Assembly (NCBI RefSeq): GCF_035918315.1 | Contig: NZ_CP142146.1 | Span: 496,001 to 560,000 of the forward strand | Length of the DNA: 64,000 nt | Direction of reading: 5' to 3' | DNA from: Vagococcus jeotgali | GTDB lineage: Bacteria; Bacillota; Bacilli; Lactobacillales; Vagococcaceae | Shown: piece after piece, positions 56,865-64,000 of the stretch | How the letters are laid out: every line of letters starts with the position of its first letter | How positions within the stretch are numbered: the stretch's first letter is position 1 | Translations under genes and position numbers: made by a program | The notes under the pieces: generated by a model | Databases searched by the model: none | Seen by the model: only the letters and a program-made list of their open reading frames with translations | What the model was told of the DNA's origin: nothing

Positions 56865-58354
56865 GGCTCTTTGTCAAATGATGTGGATGAGTAAAATTAA
56901 GTGAATTTAGGCAGCAGAAACCGAATGGTTTTTGCTGCTTTTTTGTTTGTCTTTGAAACTAAGTAAAATTCTGTATTTATAGTTCTGAAAATTTCTATAG
57001 CCGTAAGCTATTCGTTTGATTAATTTAATTTTGTTTATGGAACCTTCTAAACAACCATTTGAATAAGCGTATTTAAAGGTGTTTTCAATTCTTGGTAAAT
57101 GCTTCTTTAGTGTTCGAATCGAGGTTTTCATTGGAATAGAGATATCTACGTTAGCTAATAATAATAGATCAGAAAAAGTGTCAAAATCATTGTTTTTACT
57201 ACAGTATAATAGTTCTTGATAAAGTTTATAAGTTTCTGATAACTCTTTGTTTAAGCTAAGTAAATAATCCATGACATCTGTTTCAGGTAAAATACTCTTA
57301 AATAAACGCTGATAACGATAATCTGTATAATTCAATTCATTAGAATCTTTTAAAAAGAGTTTCCAATATTTTTTTAGTTTTCGATAATTTTTCATGTCAG
57401 TTACATTCGATGTGCGATAACGATTCATCGTCTTAATTCTAGTTATGTTTAAAGAACGACTGATAAGTTGAACTAAGTGAAAGCGATCAATAATCACCTC
57501 AGCATTAGGAAATAGCCTTTTGGCTAATTTAAAATAGGCTGCATTCATATCAACGACAATTGTTTTTACTTGGCGACGAACCTTTAGAGAGTACTTAAGA
57601 AAGTGTTTCTCTAGTGTTAGCTTTTTATTATCAATGAGAATATCGATAATTTGGTGTGTAGAGGAATCAGAGTAAATAAAACTGTACTTGCCACTATTGT
57701 TTTTAACCGAAGTAAATTCATCAAAACAAAGGTTTTGAGGTAAATATAAAAATTGATTAGATAAGTCTTTACCACCAGATACTAAAATTCTATTAATCGT
57801 TGTTGATGAAACAAAATGTCTTTTAGCTAAATCTTTAAACGAGATAGCATCACTTAACTCAATAAGAATTGATTGCTTCACTCTTTTAGCGATAAAACAA
57901 TGTTTCTCAATTTCTGAAGATTCAGCTAGAAAAGAGGAGTCACAATGACGACAAAGGAATCTCTGTTTCTTTAATAAAAGATAGGTTGGGTAGTGAGCCA
58001 CACTTAACCACTTTATTCGAGAAGAAATAAACCCATTTTTCACAATAGAAAATTGTTCATTTTTAATGCCACAACAAGGACAAGCTGAAGGAGTGTAAGT
58101 AAGAATACCTTTATAAATCTTGGATCTTATCCCTTTAATAAGCTGTTCCTCACAAAAAATAGAATCGAAATAAATATTTTTATCTTTTAAATCTAGCGAT
58201 AGTCGAATACAATGGTTATGAGACATACGAATCTTCCTTTCTAAAATTTGGTTTGGTCACTTTAATTTTAACGGGAAAGTTCGTATGTTTCTATTATTTT
58301 GTAAAAAAATAGATGCGAATGAATTTCTTCATCCACATCAAAAATTATACAACC
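56865..58354 (-). mobile_element. ISL3-family insertion sequence, type B, copy 2
   Basis: A 1490-bp element nearly identical to the one at 38629-40118, same direction. A perfect 8-bp duplication CTGATTTA flanks it (56857-56864 and 58355-58362). It lies directly after the YesN-type hairpin and cuts the 3' end of the convergent FUSC-type gene. Confidence 0.95.
56907..58226 (-). CDS. ISL3-family transposase, type B copy 2
   Basis: A 439-residue intact transposase that differs from copy 1 by about two residues (ANVDIS for ANEDIS; LLSFKD for LLNFKD). Same zinc-ribbon, HTH and DDE landmarks. The near identity points to recent transposition. Confidence 0.95.
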   Translation of the reverse strand: MSHNHCIRLSLDLKDKNIYFDSIFCEEQLIKGIRSKIYKGILTYTPSACPCCGIKNEQFSIVKNGFISSRIKWLSVAHYPTYLLLKKQRFLCRHCDSSFLAESSEIEKHCFIAKRVKQSILIELSDAISFKDLAKRHFVSSTTINRILVSGGKDLSNQFLYLPQNLCFDEFTSVKNNSGKYSFIYSDSSTHQIIDILIDNKKLTLEKHFLKYSLKVRRQVKTIVVDMNAAYFKLAKRLFPNAEVIIDRFHLVQLISRSLNITRIKTMNRYRTSNVTDMKNYRKLKKYWKLFLKDSNELNYTDYRYQRLFKSILPETDVMDYLLSLNKELSETYKLYQELLYCSKNNDFDTFSDLLLLANVDISIPMKTSIRTLKKHLPRIENTFKYAYSNGCLEGSINKIKLIKRIAYGYRNFQNYKYRILLSFKDKQKSSKNHSVSAA

Positions 58355-59184
58355 CTGATTTATCAATATAGCGTTGACCGATAAAACCAATTGAAATTCC
58401 TATAATAATGGATATGATTCTTAAAGGAATTAATTTAAAATCTGAAATATTTGTTAGAAAGTGAATAATAAGTAGTGCCATAGGAGTGGTGATCATTAGA
58501 ACGTAAGCGTAATTTGTTTGAAAAGCAAATACAATTCCGATGTAAATCAAGCAAATTAGGGCAAATTCCAATGAGTTAGTAAGTGGTAACAGAGCTAAGA
58601 TTACCATTAAAATTAAGCCAACTGTTGAACCGATAACATAATTTTTTGTATGAATAATTTGATCTTTCACAGAAGGGCTAAACATATTAGCAGCACACGA
58701 GATAGTTAGCCAGTTATAGTCATGGGCTGGGAAAAATAAATTAATAGCAAAATCCAAGCTCATAAAGACAGTATACTTAATACTAACATGTATAAGCCTT
58801 ATGTTAAGTGGCTTAACAAATAATTTATTGGCTTTACTTGGGACATCTTTTTCTGTGAAATCAAGAATAGTACTAACAATAATAGCTATGATGATACCAA
58901 TTGCTAGGTGATTCGTTTGAGTTAGTAAGTCTTGTAAATTGTCGACTTTAGATGTACCAGATAAACTAATAATCATCATAATAAAAAAAGGACCTGTCTT
59001 TGACACGGTATTTAGTTTTGATAGGTATTTGGACAAAAAGGCAGTTAGAGCAAAAAAGACAATCATAACAAGGGGGGAGTGTTGATAATACCCAATTAAG
59101 AAATAGGCTAATAATGTTATAATACCGTATAGGCCAACACTTTTTGTCCCTTGAAACCCAACTCCTTTTTTATGATAGTTTCAT
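58338..59184 (-). pseudogene. FUSC-family membrane protein gene truncated at both ends
   Basis: A hydrophobic protein of the aromatic-acid exporter/FUSC type with about six to seven membrane segments; an ATG exists at 59066, but the frame stays open and FUSC-like (GVGFQGTKSVGLYGII, LLAYFLIGYYQHSPLV) up to the IS30 edge at 59185, where a stop codon of the element is met, so the original N-terminus is gone. At the 3' end the native reading would continue DKSEEAHTPV across the pre-insertion site; the ISL3 copy replaces this with GLYNF and a stop. No ribosome binding site is left. Confidence 0.8.
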
Positions 59185-60246
59185 TTGTCAAATTAAGCTA
59201 GACAAAATGTCATTGTCTACATAGCTCAAAAATACTTCTAATGGTGTTTTATAGTTTAATGATTTTCTAGGAATATTATTTCTTTTGGATGCAACAGATT
59301 GAATGAAAGATTCATCAACTTCGTTGAAATCCATTTTCTTAGGCAATCCATCCTTACGCAATAGCCCATTAGAATTTTCATTTAAACCTCGTTGTGAAGG
59401 TGTACCAGGGTCAGCAAAGTAGATATCAATATCATTTAAGTTACTGATAGATTTCCAGTTAGAAAATTCTTTGCCACAATCAAATGTGATAGATTTAAAC
59501 AAGTGATTAGAGCATTTTTTTAACTATTCATTTAAGCTATTCTCAATATCTATAGCGTGTCTCCCTGTTGGCTTTAAGGTAATAATAACTTTTGATAACC
59601 TTTCAACTAATGTAATAACAGCACTTTTATGATTTTTCCCAACAATAGTGTCACCTTCTAGGTGACCAAATTCACTTTGAAACTCGTTATGCTCAGCGTC
59701 TCTCTGATGAATGGTTTGTTTAAATGCTTGTTTACCTCGTTTTTCTTTATGCCCATTAGGTTTTCTTTTACCTTTCATTGGTAAAGTTGTGGAATCAAAA
59801 GATTCACGCGAGAACAATCTATAAAGTGTCCGAACAGAACAAGAAATAGAAATCTCATCATGACCGATAATCACGTCAGGAGTCCATCCTTGAGCCACTT
59901 TGTTTTGAATATATTTTGTTTCATTATCAGGTAAAGAAATAGGACGCCTTCCACATTTCTTTTTATTTTTTTTGTATCTTTGATAGTAATCTAGAATAGA
60001 TAATCCCTCATTTAAAGCGTTGTAAACATTATAAATAGTTTGTCTTGATCTTTTTAAAGTATCAGCAACATGTTTAACTTTTTTAGCTTGGTGATAATAA
60101 GATTCTATTAAAACAAGCTCGTCTGTAGTAACATGTATATAGGTCATTTGTGATCACTCTCCTTGTTTTCTTTCGTCGGAAATACAATTTGGACAATTTG
60201 AGTGTATCACAAATGATTTTTTTATTTGTCTAGCTTAATTTTACAA
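59185..60246 (-). mobile_element. IS30-family insertion sequence (inactive)
   Basis: A roughly 1062-bp element. Both ends read TTGTNAAATTAAGCTAGACA when viewed inward, then AA, a 22-bp inverted repeat with one mismatch. No convincing target duplication was found. The transposase has a nonsense codon. Confidence 0.85.
59188..60147 (-). pseudogene. IS30-family transposase with in-frame TAG
   Basis: The N-terminal 207 codons encode the helix-turn-helix (VADTLKRSRQTIYNVYNAL) and first catalytic Asp (FGHLEGDTIVG). A TAG at 59524-59526 interrupts, then the same frame continues with LKKCSNHLFKSITFDCGKEF (second Asp) and GTPSQRGLNENSNGLLR (Glu). A single nonsense mutation therefore splits an otherwise full-length transposase of about 320 residues. 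Confidence 0.9.
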
Positions 60247-60257
60247 TCGGCGAATAG

Positions 60258-60313
60258 AAAAAGATGTTTTAGACTAGCATTTTTCTGACTTGAGAGCTAG
60301 TCTTAACATCTTT
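60258..60313 (-). terminator. Terminator of the small secreted protein gene
   Basis: AAAGATGTT plus AGACTAGC (60260-60278) pairs with GCTAGTCT and AACATCTTT (60296-60313). On the minus strand the hairpin is followed by a T-rich stretch. Confidence 0.75.
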
Positions 60314-60316
60314 GAG

Positions 60317-60625
60317 TTAGTTTTGTGACATATGTCCTTGTCTACGGAAGGTTTGATTATGGTGCTGATTCTGTTTGTGATGGTTTCGTTTGTTTCCATT
60401 TCCGTGACATCTTTGATTGCTTCCTTCTTGGTGAGATTGTCCGTAATTCTGATTGTCTTCCATCATACTACCATAACGTCCTGTCTGCTCATCTTGTTTA
60501 TAAGTTTGACTTTGAGATGTATTAAAGTCTCCTTCGTTCCCATTTGAAGCAAGGACCATCGTTGTTGTTGTAAAAATCGATAACCCAGCTAGCACACCAA
60601 TTATTAATTTTTTTTTCTTTGTCAT
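60317..60625 (-). CDS. Small exported His/Gln/Asn-rich protein
   Basis: A 102-residue product with a signal peptide (KKKK start, hydrophobic core to about 25, cleavage after VLA), then a low-complexity polar chain rich in Gln, Asn, Gly and, at the end, His (RCHGNGNKRNHHKQNQHHN...). AGGAGG precedes the ATG and a terminator follows, so it is a real unit. I do not recognise a family. The His cluster could bind zinc, copper or nickel, but this is a guess. Two antisense open frames over it are shadows. Confidence 0.7.
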   Translation of the reverse strand: MTKKKKLIIGVLAGLSIFTTTTMVLASNGNEGDFNTSQSQTYKQDEQTGRYGSMMEDNQNYGQSHQEGSNQRCHGNGNKRNHHKQNQHHNQTFRRQGHMSQN

Positions 60626-60723
60626 GATAAATCCTCCTATTTGTCTGATTACTTAGAAGTATACAAGGTAATTGTGTCAAAATTGTGTTATAGAAAAAAA
60701 TATCTTTTTGTACGAAAAAATAA

Positions 60724-60738
60724 TGGAAAACGCTTTTT
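60724..60738 (+). promoter_or_regulatory. Candidate cre-like site before metC
   Basis: TGGAAAACGCTTTTT shares the GAAAACGCT core with the site before glpK, and differs from the cre consensus at two positions. Confidence 0.3.
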
Positions 60739-60786
60739 ATAAGATGTATGATGGTTATAGGTATTATTTATTAGGAGGAGTATTGG

Positions 60787-61929
60787 ATGAGAGAACATAC
60801 AAAATTATTACATGGGTATCCAGTGATTGATAGTTATACAGGAGCAGCATCAATACCAAAGTATCAAGCATCAACATTTAATCAAGAAAATGTCTTTGAG
60901 CAGCAAGATTATAGTTATACAAGATTTGGCAACCCAACAGTGACGGCACTTGAGGAGGGGATAGCTGTACTGGAGGGAGGAGAGTATGCTTTTGCCTTCT
61001 CATCAGGTATGGCAGCTATCTCCACGGTATTATTATTATTAAAGGCTGGAGATCATATGATTGTCCCACTTGAAGTTTACGGAGGAACTTGCCAGTTTAT
61101 TAAAGATATTTTACCTAATTATGGTATTAAGGCAACATTTGTTGATTTTCAAGATATGGTAGCTTTAAAAAAAGCAATTCGTCCGACAACTAAAATGATT
61201 TATATGGAAACACCATCGAACCCTTTATTAAAAGTAACAGATATTAAAGCAGTTATGGAAATTGCAAAAGCATATGATTTGTTGACAGCAATCGATAATA
61301 CATTTATGACTCCACTATATCAAAAACCATTAGAAATGGGAGTTGACATTGTGATTGAAAGTGGAACTAAATTTTTAAATGGACATAGTGATGTCGTGGC
61401 TGGTTTTGTAAGCGTTAATGATAAGGAATTAGCTGAAACACTACAGTTATACCAAAAGTCTTTTGGTAATATTTTAGGAGTAGAAGATGCTTGGTTGATT
61501 TTACGAGGTATGAAAACAATGGGGATTAGAATGGAGAAAAGTGTGAGTAATGCGACTGAAATAGCTGAATTTCTATCACATCACCCAAGAGTTAAACAAG
61601 TATACTACCCAGGACTATCAACTCACGATATGCATGAAATTCATATGAATCAAGCAAGTAATGGTGGTGCTGTATTGTCTTTTGAACTAGCTGGAGAAGA
61701 TGAAGTCGCTACAGTAACCAAACATTTATCTATTCCTATTATTGCAGTTAGCTTAGGTGGAGTGGAATCTATTGTATCTTATCCTTGTACTATGTCTCAT
61801 GCTTGTATTTCAGAAGAAGAGCGTATTAAACAAGGGGTCACCAAAGGGTTGTTACGCTTATCTTGTGGTATAGAAGATGTTGCAGATCTATTAGAGGATT
61901 TAGAGTCTGCACTTAACTTATTGAATTAG
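60787..61929 (+). CDS. metC: Cystathionine beta-lyase/gamma-synthase family enzyme
   Basis: A 380-residue PLP enzyme of Cys/Met metabolism. PLP lysine Lys195 in ESGTKFLNGHSD, the SRFGNP-like YTRFGNPT (44-51), FSSGMAA (71-77) and the C-terminal RLSCGIED block are those of the trans-sulfuration family. By eye one cannot separate beta-lyase (cystathionine to homocysteine) from gamma-synthase or gamma-lyase; MetC is the best guess for a lone gene. AGGAGG precedes the ATG. No S-box or T-box leader is visible. Confidence 0.85.
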   Translation: MREHTKLLHGYPVIDSYTGAASIPKYQASTFNQENVFEQQDYSYTRFGNPTVTALEEGIAVLEGGEYAFAFSSGMAAISTVLLLLKAGDHMIVPLEVYGGTCQFIKDILPNYGIKATFVDFQDMVALKKAIRPTTKMIYMETPSNPLLKVTDIKAVMEIAKAYDLLTAIDNTFMTPLYQKPLEMGVDIVIESGTKFLNGHSDVVAGFVSVNDKELAETLQLYQKSFGNILGVEDAWLILRGMKTMGIRMEKSVSNATEIAEFLSHHPRVKQVYYPGLSTHDMHEIHMNQASNGGAVLSFELAGEDEVATVTKHLSIPIIAVSLGGVESIVSYPCTMSHACISEEERIKQGVTKGLLRLSCGIEDVADLLEDLESALNLLN

Positions 61930-61950
61930 TCAGTTGATACTGATTTTTTT
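61930..61950 (+). terminator. metC terminator
   Basis: TCAGT-TGAT-ACTGA hairpin followed by seven T; short stem. Confidence 0.6.
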
Positions 61951-61958
61951 ACTTTATC

Positions 61959-62225
61959 ATGTATTATGAGTATCATAAAGTGAAGAAGAACCAAGGAGGC
62001 TTTATGATGACAGCTAAAAGTGAAGATCATGATAAGATATTAGGATTAGAAGTGGGAGCAGATGATTATATTATAAAGCCCTTTTCTCATGAAGAGATGC
62101 TAGCTAGAATTCGGGCGATTATGCGCCGTGTTGATATAAAAGATATTAAAAAAGAGCAACTTGACTGACTCATTATTGATAGAGATACAGGGCAGGTGAG
62201 CGTAGATGAAGAGGTTGATTCATGA
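61959..62225 (+). pseudogene. Response regulator remnant (OmpR type)
   Basis: What remains is the last third of a receiver domain ([20 protein letters not shown], then [19 protein letters not shown]) with the conserved Lys but without the phospho-Asp part. After a TGA at 62166 the same frame reads LIIDRDTGQVSVDEEVDS and stops at 62223-62225, so the winged-helix domain is missing too. AGGAGG stands before the ATG at 62004. At least two deletions and a nonsense change are implied. Confidence 0.85.
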
Positions 62226-62775
62226 GAAAAAAATTAGTTTATCGTTTGATGATGACTTATTCTTTACCCCTTTGAATAAAGATAAAAGTCAGCGCCTATT
62301 TTTGTCACAAGTATCTCATGAACTGAGAACACCTGTGATGATTATTCGGAATTCCTTAAAGTTATTAAGTGATGATCATTTTTCTTCTGAGTATGAACGA
62401 AATGAATACGTCATACAGATGACACAAGAGATGTTGAGATTGGTTCAGCTCTTAAAAATCTTAATGGATAATAGTGTGAAATATAGTCCTAAAAAATCAA
62501 GTATTAGGCTGACTATTTCTGATGATCATGATAATTATTGTTTATCGGTAGAAAATGAAACCACAAAAGTGATGAGTCAATCAGAGTTAGAGGAGTCTTT
62601 TGAAGCCTTTAAGCGTGGGTCTGATAATCAACATATTGATGGACATCGCCTAGGTTTAACGATTGCTAAACAGATTATTGAACGACATAAAGGGAATATT
62701 CAGATAGAGTTTCTTAGAGATCATATACTTATCATATCTATTTGTTTATCTAAATACCAAGGAGAAGTCAGTTAA
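62206..62775 (+). pseudogene. Histidine kinase remnant
   Basis: A native start is visible at 62222 (MRKKLVYRLMMTYSLPL, then stop), overlapping the regulator's stop in the ATGA manner; the rest is in another frame. The open frame from 62206 holds the H box SQVSHELRTPVMIIRNSLKLL, then jumps within a few residues of RLVQLLK to the N box LMDNSVKYSP, so about 50 residues between are lost, as is the sensor domain. The G-box region GHRLGLTIAKQIIERHKGNI closes it. It belongs with the regulator remnant upstream. Confidence 0.85.
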
Positions 62776-62793
62776 ATGCTAGACTTCTTTTTT
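62763..62793 (+). terminator. Terminator of the decayed two-component operon
   Basis: AGAAGTC (62763-62769) pairs with GACTTCT (62782-62788), then T. Confidence 0.7.
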
Positions 62794-62955
62794 GATTATT
62801 TAAAAAACAGACAATTTAAAATTTTAATAATAAATGAAAAGACTCTAATATTTTCTTTAATTTATAACTAAATTACAGTATACTGGGTAGTTGAAGTCAC
62901 GTGAATAAATTGATGACAATGATAAATATTTTTTTATGAATAGGAGAATATAATT

Positions 62956-64000
62956 ATGTGTGGATTCGTTGGATATATTAACCAACCTAATATTAGTGAA
63001 ACAACAATAAAACAAATGAGTGATCGCATTGTACATAGAGGGCCAGATGATGAAGGGTTCTATCAAGATGACTTTATCTCAATGGGATTTAGACGTCTGT
63101 CTATTATTGATATTGATCACGGGCAACAACCGATGTCAAATCAAGATGATACAAAAGTTTTAACTTTTAATGGGGAGATTTATAACTATGTGGCACTTCG
63201 TGATGAGTTAAAACAAATGGGTTATGAATTTAAAACGGATGTCGATTCTGAAGTGTTAATTCATGGGTATGATGCTTGGCAAGAAGGTTTATTAGACCGT
63301 ATTCGTGGTATGTATGCTTTTATTATTTATGATAAAGTGACAAAAGAAGTATTTGGGGCTAGAGATCATTTTGGTATTAAACCACTTTATTACTACAAGG
63401 ATGAGGAAACATTTTTATGGGGTTCTGAGATTAAAGGATTTTTAGATCACCCATCATTTATCAAAGAATTAAATGAAGAATTATTACCTATGCATTTAAG
63501 TTTTGAATACATTCCAAGTAATGAGACAATGTTTAAAAATGTCTTTAAATTAAACCCAGGTCATTATTTTACTTACAAAGATGGGGTATTAGAAACTCAT
63601 GAATATTACCATTTTGAATTTGATGAAAATAGCAAGATGACTATGGATGAAGCTAAAAAAGAAATTATTGAGATAGTTGATGAGTCTGTTAAAAAACATA
63701 TGATTGCAGACGTTGAAGTTGGTAGCTTTTTATCTAGTGGGATTGACTCAAGTTATATTTTAAATGAAGCATCCCAAGATAGAGACATCCAGTCATTCTC
63801 ATTAGGTTTTGAAGATAAAAACATTAGTGAATTAGAGTGGGCGCAAGAATTTGCTAAAGAAATTGATCAAAAAAATACAGCGATCATGATTAATGACGAA
63901 GACTTTTTTGGGATTATTCCAACTGCTATGTATTATATGGATGAGCCTTTATCAAATCCATCTGCGATTCAATTGTACTTTTTATCAAAAGAAACAAGTA
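62956..64000 (+). CDS. asnB: Asparagine synthase (glutamine-hydrolysing), 5' part
   Basis: Converts aspartate, glutamine and ATP to asparagine. The N-terminal glutaminase domain starts MCGFVGY with the nucleophile Cys2, followed by HRGPDDEG, RLSIID and FNGEIYNY; the synthetase domain begins with the ATP-binding SSGIDSS loop (about 255-261). The gene runs off the right edge after 348 codons; full-length relatives are about 600 or more residues. TAGGAGAA precedes the ATG. Confidence 0.95.
   Translation, partial: MCGFVGYINQPNISETTIKQMSDRIVHRGPDDEGFYQDDFISMGFRRLSIIDIDHGQQPMSNQDDTKVLTFNGEIYNYVALRDELKQMGYEFKTDVDSEVLIHGYDAWQEGLLDRIRGMYAFIIYDKVTKEVFGARDHFGIKPLYYYKDEETFLWGSEIKGFLDHPSFIKELNEELLPMHLSFEYIPSNETMFKNVFKLNPGHYFTYKDGVLETHEYYHFEFDENSKMTMDEAKKEIIEIVDESVKKHMIADVEVGSFLSSGIDSSYILNEASQDRDIQSFSLGFEDKNISELEWAQEFAKEIDQKNTAIMINDEDFFGIIPTAMYYMDEPLSNPSAIQLYFLSKETS

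Noticed and set aside
59500-59530. Stop-codon recoding in the IS30 transposase
   Set aside because: No supporting structure seen, and IS30 transposases are normally single uninterrupted frames; a nonsense mutation is simpler.
60325-60547. Plus-strand open frames opposite the small secreted protein
   Set aside because: No ribosome binding site; the minus-strand gene has a ribosome binding site, signal peptide and terminator.
60626-60786. S-box or T-box riboswitch before metC
   Set aside because: The leader is too short and lacks the conserved motifs or a terminator hairpin.
62857-63066. Minus-strand gene over the start of asnB
   Set aside because: Shadow of the strongly supported asnB frame.

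Overview
The window comes from a low-GC Gram-positive bacterium, most likely a lactic acid bacterium of the Enterococcaceae (Vagococcus or Enterococcus-like). The evidence is AT-rich DNA, strong AGGAGG-type ribosome binding sites, short U-tailed terminators, a dltXABCD operon, a GlpK/GlpO/GlpF glycerol operon, a BusR-OpuA osmolyte system, oleate hydratase and IS families (ISL3, IS256, IS30) typical of that group. The genus is inferred from gene content only. No rRNA, tRNA, CRISPR array or prophage was seen, and no gene-free stretch outside insertion sequences exceeds about 300 bases.

Layout. 0-8 kb: metabolic genes (aliphatic amidase, zwf, acyl-ACP thioesterase, alanine transaminase, nagA, pepQ). 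7.8-15.8 kb: cell-surface genes: a membrane-anchored nuclease with a possible immunity partner, an FtsX-type ABC exporter with a large extracellular coiled coil, a YuaF-flotillin pair, and a frameshifted lipoprotein. 16-24 kb: an AEC permease, then a redox flavoprotein overlapping an Mga-like regulator, directly before glpK-glpO-glpF, which makes dihydroxyacetone phosphate and H2O2 from glycerol. 24.5-26 kb: a secreted two-domain peptidoglycan hydrolase. 26.4-31.6 kb: an ISL3 element, then OpuAA-OpuABC (glycine betaine uptake) with the BusR repressor and a clear bipartite operator. 31.8-34.7 kb: HelD and a YoaK-like membrane protein.

34.7-60.2 kb is a rearranged region with five IS copies: two identical inverted IS256 elements, two near-identical ISL3 elements in direct orientation, and one dead IS30. 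Between them lie oleate hydratase, an unpaired serine dehydratase beta subunit, the dlt operon (D-alanylation of teichoic acids), a drug-type MFS exporter, an FMN reductase, and a carbohydrate importer (two LplB/YtcP-type permeases and a DUF3502-type lipoprotein) with YesL and a YesM/YesN-type two-component system. A GntR-type regulator gene and a FUSC-type membrane protein gene are broken here. 60.3-64 kb: a small secreted His/Gln/Asn-rich protein, metC, a decayed two-component system, and the start of asnB.

Most notable observations: all three ISL3 copies carry perfect 8-bp target duplications and all sit in or beside intrinsic terminators; an exact 14-bp tandem duplication sits inside a promoter spacer and changes its length from 18 to 32 bp; the lipoprotein frameshift lies exactly at a canonical A-AAA-AAC slippery heptamer; an NADH-oxidase-like flavoprotein lacks the redox cysteine; and one IS256 copy lacks a target duplication and abuts an orphan ribosome binding site, which suggests an IS-mediated deletion next to the carbohydrate operon. 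I did not find a convincing wholly new multi-gene system. The best candidates for new biology are the nuclease/immunity pair, the flavoprotein/Mga-like pair beside glpKOF, and a GntR domain fused to a membrane domain (now a pseudogene).
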